NCBI GenBank assembly: GCA_039566865.1
Contig: CM076957.1
Location: 11,479,896-11,543,895 of the forward strand
Origin: Aurelia coerulea
Taxonomy: Eukaryota; Cnidaria; Scyphozoa; Semaeostomeae; Ulmaridae
Reading direction: 5' to 3'
DNA: 64,000 bases
The notes below the pieces were generated by a model that had not been told where the DNA came from, did not search any database, and was given only the letters and a program-made list of their open reading frames with translations. A program made the translations under genes and the position numbers. This document shows positions 54,761 through 64,000 of this stretch, piece after piece (position 1 is the stretch's first letter; the number at the start of each line of letters is the position of its first letter).

Positions 54761-55572
54761 AAGTAGTGGATTGGTACCGATATAAGTAGTGAAGATTTGG
54801 ATTTAGGCTTACTAGGCCCTCATAGCTTCAAACTCACCGAGGAGGCTCAAGCACAGCTTGTAGGTACATCACTAATCTGGAAAGTTACGCCACATCATTA
54901 ATGCACTGTACTGTTAGTCTTAATCTTTCCTTCCAAACGCTGTCACAGCCCTGCAATAATACTGCAGAGAAAAACAAAGACAAAGAAGCAGCATCAGGAT
55001 CGTCTACTTTACCAGGCATTAAAAGGCCTGCAACGTATTTGCCCCTTTATCGACAGGGCAGAGCCTTTTTTAAGGGGTTGTAAGTGGGGTTGCAAATCCT
55101 AAAAAGGGGATATGTTAGTCTGATTGGCTAGAAAAGCAAGCTATAAAAAGGAAATTTACGAATCCAAAGATATATCAAACGGGCTAGCTAAAATCAAACT
55201 ACAATAGGACAAGAATACTTTGTAAAGAGTGTTGTGTAAGACTTATTTGATATTTGACATACTTGATTTACAAAACTCATCGCGCATTCTCGTGAGCAGC
55301 GGCGTGGCCAGAAATTTTAAGTTAGGAGAAAGGAGGGGGTCTGGGGGCAAAGCCCCCAGGAAAATTTTCAGGGCCACACCCTTTACTTTGGCTTAGGATG
55401 GCTCTCCCAATATCCTGCTTGCCATTAGCGAAAAGGAAACTTTGAGAGTTTTGTGACATTTATCCTATGCGTGAGTAACATTTTTGAAAAAACATCCTTG
55501 ACTTTGGCTGAAACATCCTGTCTCTGGTGGTAAACAGTCCTGTTCTGGTATTCCATTCATCTACACATGGCT

Positions 55573-55843
55573 AGCCTATGCGTAGACCCATTATCCCAAA
55601 GGAGGAAAGGGTCTACGAAACAAAGAGCAAAGGCTTGCTACGGCCGTCCAATTAATCATTCAAATCCCCTTTTCAAATGATGTGTGAAACGCGTTGAAAC
55701 CATAGAAATAGAAATATTTCTATGGTTGAAACAAAGGCTGCATAAATTAAGTTTCCAGAAATCTAGAAACCTCAGTAGCAAGCCTTTGCTCTTTGTTTCG
55801 TAGACCCTTTCCTCCTTTGGGATGATGGGTCTACGCGTAGGCT
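55573..55843. mobile_element. Mutator-like MITE, unit B copy
   Basis: Same element and same ACACATGGCT duplication as 50094-50364 (here 55563-55572 and 55844-55853). Confidence 0.75.
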
Positions 55844-55999
55844 ACACATGGCTTTTTCAGGTTGCCTACGCAGTGGTGGCGGCAATAGCTTACTTTCTGA
55901 AAATCACTTACTTTAAATAAGGGATAATTTTCTGGGGTCAAAAATTTCGACACTGAAAAAATTGCCCCCCCCCCAGTTTTAATGTTAAAAAAGGCCCTG

Positions 56000-56365
56000 C
56001 GACAGGGGGCTTCACGTATTTGCTTTTTGTCGGTAGGGGGCACAGTGTATTTGCCGTTTATCAAACAGGGGCTAAAAGTATTTTCCGTCTATAAACCGGG
56101 GGCTCAATGTATTTGCCATTCATTGAACGGGGGCTCAAAGTATTTGCTGTCTATTGAATGGGGTCTCAAAGTATCTGCCGTTTAGTAATGAAAGGGGTCC
56201 ATGTATTGCTCGTTTATCAAATGGAAGTTCAAAGTTTTTGCTGCTTATTAAAAGGACTGCAACGTATTTTCCCCGAGCCCCCGTTCGAGTTCGATAGAGA
56301 GAATCGAACAGGGGCTAAAAGTATTTGCCATCTATCGAACAGACTCAACAGAGGCTCAATGTATT
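56000..56365 (+). repeat. 31-bp tandem array, forward, unit B
   Basis: Almost base-for-base the array at 51090-51450, including its irregular units. Confidence 0.85.
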
Positions 56366-56370
56366 TTGAA

Positions 56371-57714
56371 ACATAAGATCCTTTTGGATGATTACAAAGT
56401 CTGTCCTGAGCTAAACAAGCATAAGAATATCTGAATATTGATTTCTTCATAACCCCAAATGATCGTAGATGCTGTTTTTAGCTACAGTCAGAGAGATGAG
56501 TGTTGCTGCTAAGCTAAAGTCGCCTTCAATGGAAAATCAAGCGCCTTGTATAAGGACAAGAATCGCCTCAAAGGCAATATTTTGGTCCTTATGTCAAACG
56601 AGAATGATACGCAAAAATCTAAAGTCATTACCCCTAGTTTGCTTAGTTCGTGCACGAATCTATTGGTGCATCTGTGACAAATGAGCCCGGGGGGGCTACT
56701 TAGTATATTTTGCTGACGGGATGTGCACTCCTTTCCGGGTATCGTTTTCGCCTCTTTTTTCTAACGTCGGGTATCAAAAGAAGGCAATCTTTCTAAAGCC
56801 GGACGTCAAAAGTGTTATTTCATTGTTTTTCGACGAAATTTTACGTTTTGGGGTATGCTTTTCGCCGATTTTCTCTAAAGCCGGCTATCATTTCAAGGGA
56901 AAATTTCTAAAGCCGGGTGAAAATTCTTTTTCTTGGAGTGCACATCCCCGTACAATTGAAATTCAAGTACACCCCCCGGGCAAATGAGATGTCATGTGAG
57001 ATTTACGATAACGCAAAATTACTTATGCAGAACCCTGCAGAACGTTTCAATTGTTGCTATTCGCAGGCATCCAATTTGAGACAAGCAGTCACGAAGATAA
57101 CCTCTGTGCAGAATGATATGCATGAAGATATTTTGGTTCAGTGTGATCTCGTGCCTTCCCCCAGTCAATGGCGCCATTGTTTGCTGGGATTCTGCACCTT
57201 TCTGTAGCTGTGTAGGAGGGGGATCCTTCTACCTTCGGTGATGCTGCGAATGCTAGCCTCTGTGCAGGCCGCCGGTTACATCATCCTCTAAAGTTGACTT
57301 ATTTGCATAATGAGTACTATCAATAAGTGGCTAATGATTCGTTCGTTCTAGAAAACGATTGTTTTCACATAATTAAGCTGCTAATGAAGTCAAGAACGTG
57401 CCAATTCTGGGTAAATTTGTTGTTGTGCCAGGGTAAACATCATGGTAATTTATCCATCTTATGGTGTCAAATCTGTCTAACATGAAATAAGCCGACGTCA
57501 AATGTTGCTATAGGATCGCGGGAAACTTCTGTCTTGTATGCGCTTTATGTGCGCTTTCTTTATTTCAGTGCCAATTAGCAGAGATAAAACGTTAATCAAT
57601 CGTATTAACGAGCGTGACGGAAGTGGGTTACTTACTTTCTTGCTTTCTTTCTTTCTTTCTTTCTGACTGACTGACATCGAAGCCCCTTCTTAGATTACAA
57701 AGTGGACTTTGTAA
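56371..57714. mobile_element. 1.3-kb block specific to unit B
   Basis: Interrupts the centre of the 31-bp-array foldback. GATTACAAAGT stands near both edges (56390, 57692). It holds a further MITE (56684-56980), a (TTTC)n run at 57640-57664, and two short frames without known domains (56469-56684, 56917-57207). It may be DNA lost from unit A. Confidence 0.55.
56684..56980. mobile_element. MITE with GCCCGGGGGG ends
   Basis: Left end GCCCGGGGGGGCTACTT and right end AAGTACACCCCCCGGGC are inverted. Inside, TAAAGCCGG(G)T recurs four times. No gene. Confidence 0.55.
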
Positions 57715-57944
57715 TCAAAAACCAAAAATTTCCACTTAGGCCCTTTTTTCCTCTCAAATGGATTGGGCTCGTTTTCCTATTAAATGCACTTGCTAACTCG
57801 AGGTTAATGATTAAATACCTTAAAAAGGGTTCAAATAATGTCCTCCGAAAGTTTGTTTTGAGTTTCGACATTTATCCGCTTCAGAATCGGCCAAAGTCGA
57901 TCGGGCATTTTTCATCGATTTTTTGTAAAATTTTCATGTTGCCC

Positions 57945-58247
57945 CCTGTCGATAAAGGGGCAAATACGTTGCAGGCCTTCTAATAAGCAGTAAAGACTTT
58001 GAACTTCCATTTGATAAATGAGCAATACATGGACCCCCTTCATTCCTAAACGGCAGATACTTCGAGACCCCATTCAATAGACGGCAACTACTTTGAGCCC
58101 CCGCTCGATAGACGGCAAATATGTTTAGCCCCTGTTTGATAAACGGCAAATACGCTGTGCCCCCTACCGACAAAAAGCAAATGCGTGAAGCCCACTGTCA
58201 ATAAAGGGGCAAATACGTTGTACTCCTTTTAAAAAGCAGCAAATACC
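57945..58247 (-). repeat. 31-bp tandem array, inverted, unit B
   Basis: Shorter copy of 51680-52140. It ends where an inverted CCTAAGTGGAAATTTTTGG (58259-58277) follows, mirroring the centre sequence at 57720-57740. Confidence 0.8.
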
Positions 58248-58515
58248 TTTAAAAAGGGCCTAAGTGGAAATTTTTGGTTTTTCACCACAGATTTGAAAAA
58301 AGAAAGGGCCGTTATTCTGCGAGTTTTCGAGATAAATTCGAGCTTAAAAGTGTTTTAGTGAAAGAATTCGGTTTCCCGTCGATTTTTGGCATGGGGTCCG
58401 TTGGTTGTTCTCTTTGCATCTTGACAATATTTCACCCCCCCCCCCAACTACTCACCCTTTATTCATCACAACTGCACCCAGTGTTCCAGTGATGCTCTCA
58501 TATTTGGGGTGGTAG

Positions 58516-60220
58516 GTGAAACTCGAAACCAGGCAAGAAGGAACGCCTAGTGTAGTAGGGAAGGCTAGGCCTAGATCAATAAAAAGTCCTCCAGTCCAAA
58601 GTCCCCAGAGCCATTCAATTGATCTCACAGTGCAATATGACTATCTTGTAAATCGACTTAGTTCGCAATTCAGGTTTGAGACCGTCAATCTCGTTGGTGC
58701 AGAGAGAGCTCTGAAGAAAATGAAAACTTCTTTTGGCTTTGGATCGAACGGTATCGCTAGCCATTTTCTCAAAGTCGCATTTCCGGTCATCTCTAGTTCT
58801 CTATGTAGGATTTATAATCTTTCCATAGAGATTGGGGTATTTCCGGACAGTTGGAAGGAAGCACGTGTAGCTCCTATCTTCAAAAGTGGCAAGGCCGATG
58901 ATCGTTCGAACTATAGGTCAATATCTGTCTTACCTGTTGTCTCCAGGTTGTTTGAAAAACTCATATATGATCTACTTTACAAGTACCTCGATTCTAATAA
59001 ACATCTGTACTCAGATCAGTATGGCTTTCGACATTTACATTTGGTTGTTTCCTGTTTGCTTAAATGTACCAATGACCAATATAGACCGGGGTAAATATAC
59101 TGCGATGATTTTCATTGATTTAAAGAAAGCCTTTGATACAGTAGACCATCAAATTCTCCTTGAAAAAATGCACCATTACGGGATTGATGGTCTTGAACAT
59201 CATGGTTCAACTCTTATCTCAACAATCGCAGGCAGTGCTGCAAAGTCAACGGTGTCACATCCGATACAGTAGAAATTAATATAGGGGTGCCACAAGGATC
59301 TTGCCTTGGACCTCTCTCATTTTTACTTTATATAAATGACCTTCCTTTCGCTTTAAAAAAGGCACCAGCGAGCAGCGACAATGTACGCAGACGATGCAGC
59401 GATCTCCTTCTCTTCGGATAGAATTGAAGAGATTGACGTTGTTGTCAATGCAGAACTTGCCTGCCTTGAGAAATGGTTGCAGGGCAATAAGCTTTCCTTG
59501 AATGTCGTCAAAACACAAGCCATGGTAATTGGTTCAGCCCAAAAGCTGGGGAAGATAAACAAAACTTCAGAAATCACCCCTTGCTTTCAAGTTAATGGGA
59601 ATGATATCGATCTTGTTCATGAAACGAAATAGCTTGGTGTAATGATTGATGAAAATTTGAAATGGGGAAGCCAGGCAAATTTTCTTCAAAAGAAAGTCCC
59701 ACGAGCCCTCGGGCTTTTGAAATATGCCAAACAATTTGTCCAAGAAGAGACCCTAAGAAACATGTATTTAAGTATTGTTGAGCCTCATTTGAGCTATTGT
59801 TGCTCAGTGTGGGGATGCTGTGGCAATACCAAGCTGAATACCTTGCTAAAATTGCAGAACAGAGCTGCAAGAATTGTCACGAGCAGCCCTTTTGATTCAT
59901 CGGCTGCTCATTTGTTGCAAAGATTAGGATGGCTTTCAGTTGACAGGCTAGTCAACAGAGAAACATCTACCATAGTATATAAGTCCCTAAATGGACTTGC
60001 ACCCGACGTCCTTTGTCAGATTTTCTCCCGATTATCTGATGTTCACAATCGGGTGTTACGCAACACCAAGTAAGGATTTAGCCATACCTCGAATGAGAAC
60101 AGCTTATGGCCAAAAGTCATTTGCTTTCCGCGGAGCTGATACATGAAACAAACTCCATTCTGATATTAAATTAGCCCCTTCCATCCAGCCATTTAAAACC
60201 AAGGTCAAAAGCTCATAATT
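58516..60220 (+). pseudogene. Broken LINE reverse transcriptase
   Basis: Motifs spread over several frames: VFPDSWKEARVAPIFKSG..NYRSISVLPVVSRLFEKL, DLKKAFDTVDHQILL near 59120, [13 protein letters not shown] near 59286, and YADD at 59384-59395. These are followed by NKLSLNVVKTQAMVIGS, LGVMIDENLKW, PHLSYCCSVWG and LLKLQNRAARIV. Frame changes lie near 59040, 59250, 59370 and 60060, with a stop at 59630. The domain order is complete from finger to thumb, so decay is by point mutations. Confidence 0.85.
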
Positions 60221-60270
60221 GATTAGATTCAAGGAAAGCTGGTTTTACAGTTTTATTTTTGTTTTCATTT

Positions 60271-60623
60271 AAGTTTTTGATGAATATATATATATTATAT
60301 ATTGTACATTTGTAGGTTTACTTGAATATTGTAATTAGGTTAGTTTTCATTGTAATTAGGTTAGCTTTATTTTTAGTTGCAGGGCTTTATTTTTAGTTGC
60401 AAGTTTTTGATGAATATATATATTGTACATTTGTAGGTTTACTTGAATATTGTAATTAGGTTAGTTTTCATTGTAATTAGGTTAGCTTTATTTTTAGTTG
60501 CATGGCTTTATTTTTAGTTGCAAGTTTTTGATGAATATATATATTGTACATTTGTAGGTTTACTTGAATATTGTAATTAGGTTAGTTTTCATTGTAATTA
60601 GGTTAGCTTTATTTTTAGTTGCA
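60271..60623 (+). repeat. Tandem repeats in the LINE 3' UTR
   Basis: AAGTTTTTGATGAATATATA starts units at 60271, 60401 and 60522 (steps 130 and 121 bp). Each unit has TTGTAATTAGGTTAG twice. Copies are nearly identical. Confidence 0.9.
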
Positions 60624-60714
60624 GGGTACATTGTAAAACAGTTACTTAAACTGTATTGTAACCCTGGGTAAACAATTTTAAAATAAAAATAAAAAGGATT
60701 ATTCGATGGATAAT

Positions 60715-61960
60715 GACATTATAGTGCGAGTCCCCGAACAGAAGCAAATCACACTAAGGTTTAACATCTAAATTCACTTTTAAACCAGGAACTTCAGAGA
60801 GCTGATCAAAGAGATCCTGCCGCATCAAGTCAAACAGGGGGCAATGCAGGAGAAAGTGCTCATTGTCTTCCCTGTCTGTACCACAAGCACAAAATGGAGT
60901 AAGACTATCAAAGTTGTGTCTAAATTTGTGTTCATTCAGCACTAAACTTCAAACGCAACTTTGTGAGTAATCTCACGCCTTCAATATCAGAAATATTGTA
61001 GGCAGAATTTCGCTCAGGTCTTATGATTTTTAATTATTTGCTTTTGAACTGAGAAAGTGACATTGAATTTTTGATCTCTTCCCCAAGCGTATTCCACTCA
61101 AACAAGGTATTATGAAAGTAAGTATTAGACAAACGATTGGTTCTAGCAACATGTACTTCATAATCCCAAGAGTGTCTAATACTGTAGTTGAGTTGACGTT
61201 CAGGAGGGATTTCATCCAAAAAGGTAGCATGGTGATCGTGATTTCATTAAGTTAAAGAAATGACACAGCCTCCTGTATCATCTTCTGTCATACAGACTCT
61301 CCCATCCTAATTCTTCATAAAGTCTTTGCCTATTTGTACCTCTCCAAGCACCAGCAACAGCTAAGGCTGCAGAATATTGTGTCTGTTCAAGCCTTTGCGT
61401 AAATTTTAAGTGCATGTCTGGGTCATATTTGTGGTAATTGATGTCTCCATAGTCTAAGTGTGGTCTTACGTATAACTTGTAGATTTGGTCTAGCACATCC
61501 CTAGACACATCTTGGACAGAAATTGCATCATCCCTATGCCCCTTCTAGCCTTGCCAATGGCCTCTTTAATAATTATTTGACTTAGAAAATTCATTTCAGA
61601 ATCAAGTTGCATTCCAAGATGCTTGTGCTCAGATTTTCTTTCAACTTCATCATTGCCTAGGAAAATGTGTGAATGGAATGGCTTTACTTTTTGCAAGAGA
61701 AAACAACCTCTTCAGTTTTCTTTACATTAAACTGCATTTTCCATTGCCATGCCCATAATCGAACTCTGTCAAGATCTGCATTGAGTTCATCAGCAGACTT
61801 TCTTTCATCTTCCACAATCGAGAAGAGAGTTGTATCATCCGCAAAAATTTTGACATCACAATTCACATTCTCAACAAGATCATTTATGTAGACAAGAAAA
61901 ACAGAGGACCCAAGACAGAGCCCTGTGGCACACCAGCACATTTATTTTTCTATTCTATTT
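60715..61960 (-). pseudogene. Degraded LINE, reverse transcriptase to C-terminus
   Basis: Minus-strand order: SSVFLVYINDLVENV, FADDTTLFS (about 61835-61850), WQWKMQFNVKKTEEVVFS, HKHLGMQLDSEMNF, LYVRPHLDYGDINYHKY and QYSAALAVAGAWRGT. Then come RTNRLSNTYFHNTLFEWNTL and HKFRHNFDSLTPFCACG..NEHFLLHCPLF. At least five frame changes or stops. Its C-terminal zinc-like pattern matches 10.6-11.2 kb, so this is a different clade from the W..C.C..C LINEs. Confidence 0.8.
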
Positions 61961-62402
61961 TTACTTTTTTAGGCATCGTAGCCCCATCAGTCCTAAAGAA
62001 CTGCTTTTCAGGGGGCCGTGGCAAATAATTAAATACATAATATGAAAAACTGAATACCCAAAAAAATTTATTAAAACTAATTATTTATGAATTATCTTTC
62101 AATCTTCTTTTAAAAGTGGCAAGGGAGGGTGCCTGTTTTACATCATTGTCAAGCTGGTTCCATAATTTAGATCCACGAAAGATATACCTTTTTGCCCATT
62201 GCTGGTTTTCCTTGAAGGTAACAAAAGATCAGTTTCCGTGTTTCGCAATTGCCTGATACTTCGAGTAGAATTTTTGACGAACAATCTTGAAAGATATTCT
62301 GGAGCAAGACTATTTAGCGATTTGTACATGATTGTGGCAGTTTCACTCTTAATAATATCACTTATAGTTGGCCATTTTAGATTGTGTATCAATGGCTTAG
62401 CA
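61941..62402 (-). pseudogene. Short LINE C-terminal fragment
   Basis: The frame reads WPTISDIIKSETATIMYKSLNSLAPEYL and RSIRQLRNTETDLLLPSRK with GISFVDLN at the end. This is the usual region after the reverse transcriptase thumb. It is wedged between two other minus-strand LINEs, abutting the (AAT)n tail of the next at 62403. Confidence 0.7.
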
Positions 62403-64000
62403 GATGAATCATTATTATTATTTATTATTATCAATTTCTTTATTGCTGGATTATGAATGACAAAAGATAGCTAAAAGTAATTAGCTAATTTATTCCAACT
62501 TTAAAACATTAAAATACAAATATTACATAAGACAAATAGTGGATAAAATATTTACACATCATTAAAAGTATACAGTGTAAAAGTAAAAGTAGATATCTAA
62601 TAATATTCATCATAAAAAGCCCAAATTCGGAATAAAAACGCGGCATAATTTGCATGGACAATTTTCTCCGTTCCAACTTTTTATTTTTGTTTTAAACTGA
62701 CAAAGGGATTCTGAACTACGTATCGTTGGTGGTAACATTTGCCACAGCTGCGGACCTTTGAAACGGATGCTTTCTGTCCCGTTGTTGACAGATCTCACCC
62801 TAGGTTGAAAGAATTCGTTATTGTTGCGCAGATTGTAATGACTTTCATTTTCACAGAAAATTTCCTGCATGAATGAAGGGTTCAGGTCATTTCTAGTTTT
62901 GTACATTTCAGTCATAAGTAGCTGCAAGTTCTTTGTATGAATAGTAACTGCACAGTCCTTCTCTAATAGCTCACTATAAGTAGATTCGGCATCCTTATAA
63001 GTAATTCTCAAAGCCCTTTCCTGTATTTTCCTGTATTTTCCTGTAATCAAAATTACTTCTTGTAACAATTCTAGCTGCTCGATTCTGCAGCTTTTGAAGG
63101 GTCTGCAGTCTTGTCACCCCACAGTTCCCCCATACGGAACAGAAATACCTAAAATGAGGCTCTACGATGCCCCGATACATCTTACTTAGGGTATTTTGAG
63201 GTAAAAATTTCCTGGAATATTTCAGAAACCCTATTCCACGAGAAACTTTAGTACGGAGACTATTGATCTGCTCGTCCCAGTTTAAGTTCTTGTCGATTAT
63301 TACACCCAGATATTTTGTCTGATCTACATTTTCAACTTGAGAGTCCCCAATGAGAAACTCTTGAAAAGAATATCGGTGCCCATTTTTGAGCGTTTCCCGT
63401 TCAGAACAATTCGCTGTTTTCGATTTGTTAAGTAGTTCTGGATCAAAGTAAGGACGTTCCCATTTACACCATTGCACTTTAATTTGTATAGGAGGCCCTC
63501 GTGCCAAACCCTGTCAAAGGCTTTGGAAAGATCAAGAAAGACGGCCCTAGTTTCAAGGGTAGGACAAGCTTCAAATGCTTTGTAGATGTTGTGGGTGATA
63601 GATGTTGTGGGTGACTGATATAGTGGAATGGGAATCTCCTGGCCGAAAACCTGATTGTTGTTGGGCTAGAAGTCTATTCTCAGAAAGATGTTTACAAATT
63701 TCGTCAAACATTACTTTTTCAAATATCTTCCCAAATATAGGTAGAAGCTAAATGGGCCTATAGTTCGTTTTGTTCTGCCTGCTGTCTTTCTTGTAGATAG
63801 GAATTACGTTTGCCTTTTTCCAAGCTGAAGGATAAGTTCCTGTCTCCAAAGATTTTTCAAAGATTAAACATAGGGGCTCAACTATCGAGGCATCGCATAT
63901 CTGAATCATATGAACAGATACATTGTCACAGCCGCCAGCTTTTTTGCAATCATGGGCACGAATTAATAGTAGTACTTTATCCTTGTCAATGGCAATATCC
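62403..64000 (-). mobile_element. LINE running off the window, internally deleted
   Basis: A (AAT)n tail at 62403-62432 is the 3' end. The element continues past 64000. Its reverse transcriptase is interrupted as described in the next entry, so it is inactive. Confidence 0.8.
62610..64000 (-). pseudogene. LINE ORF2 with YADD region deleted
   Basis: From the right: AWKKANVIPIYKKD..NYRPI followed by a TAG in place of the next residue, LLPIFGKIFEKVMFDEI, SGFRPGDSHST, and AVFLDLSKAFDRVWHEGLL. After NGKRSKMG the sequence jumps to SFLIGDSQVENVDQ and TKYLGVIIDKNLNW, so the PQGS and YADD motifs are missing. Then follow VEPHFRYFCSVWG, LQKLQNRAARIV and, in another frame, ALRITYKDAESTYSELL to SWNGENCPCKLC. 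The C-terminal half (62610-63068) is intact. Confidence 0.85.

Larger units (their letters stand above)
52152..58247. repeat. Segmental duplication, unit B
   Basis: Repeats unit A in direct orientation directly after it. It begins with the last 50 codons of the Penelope GIY-YIG frame (stop TAG 52304-52306). Unit-specific insertions: 53172-53463, a LINE at about 54228-54760, and 56371-57714. Clean presence/absence of mobile elements between otherwise equal copies is what two haplotypes also look like. Confidence 0.9.
58500..60698 (+). mobile_element. LINE (CR1/L2-like), 5'-truncated
   Basis: ORF2 remnants from 58500 to 60220, then a 3' UTR with three tandem units and a tail of AATAAAAATAAAAAG at 60684-60698. 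It stands just right of the segmental duplication and faces three minus-strand LINEs. Confidence 0.85.

Overview
This window looks like repeat-dense nuclear DNA from a marine invertebrate, most likely a cnidarian (coral or sea anemone). That placement is inference. It rests on AT-rich sequence, many 5'-truncated CR1/L2/jockey-like LINEs, a Penelope-like element with a GIY-YIG domain, many TIR/foldback elements, and one host-type gene whose first visible codon follows a splice acceptor. No bacterial operon, rRNA gene, CRISPR array or phage gene was seen.

Layout. 1-3.2 kb: SINE fragment and a foldback repeat with a LINE inserted in one arm. 4.07-5.90 kb (minus): the only convincing host coding exon, 611 codons of low-complexity, partly coiled-coil protein ending in a class I PDZ-ligand-like ETSV. 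6-11.3 kb: MITEs, a Harbinger-like non-autonomous element with TTA duplications, and a TTAA-flanked element holding a LINE. 11.4-14.7 kb: a TIR element holding a LINE with endonuclease and reverse transcriptase regions. 14.7-20.0 kb: a composite structure flanked by GAATAG, with a 3-kb palindrome and another LINE. 20-34 kb: MITEs, mariner-like and nested TIR elements, a SINE, a pre-miRNA-like hairpin. 34.4-39.3 kb: a hammerhead-like motif, a LINE 5' remnant with a 2A-like motif, several TIR elements.

39.6-47.6 kb: a Penelope-like element (reverse transcriptase plus GIY-YIG) interrupted by a TTAA-flanked and a TA-flanked transposon, then a 3' region with a hammerhead-ribozyme-like motif. 47.3-58.2 kb: a tandem, nearly identical duplication (about 4.9 and 6.1 kb units) starting inside the GIY-YIG coding region. 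The two units differ by discrete insertions. 58.5-64 kb: four degraded LINEs, one plus and three minus.

Most notable signal: four hammerhead-like motifs (34.45, 47.6, 52.5, 53.25 kb) keep the catalytic core, and the helix III segment is a different perfect palindrome in divergent copies (ACGCGT, ACTAGT, ATAT). This is what a dimeric hammerhead would require, and fits hammerheads known from Penelope-like elements and animal retrozymes. Self-cleavage is inferred, not shown. Family assignments are by reading motifs; no database search was possible.
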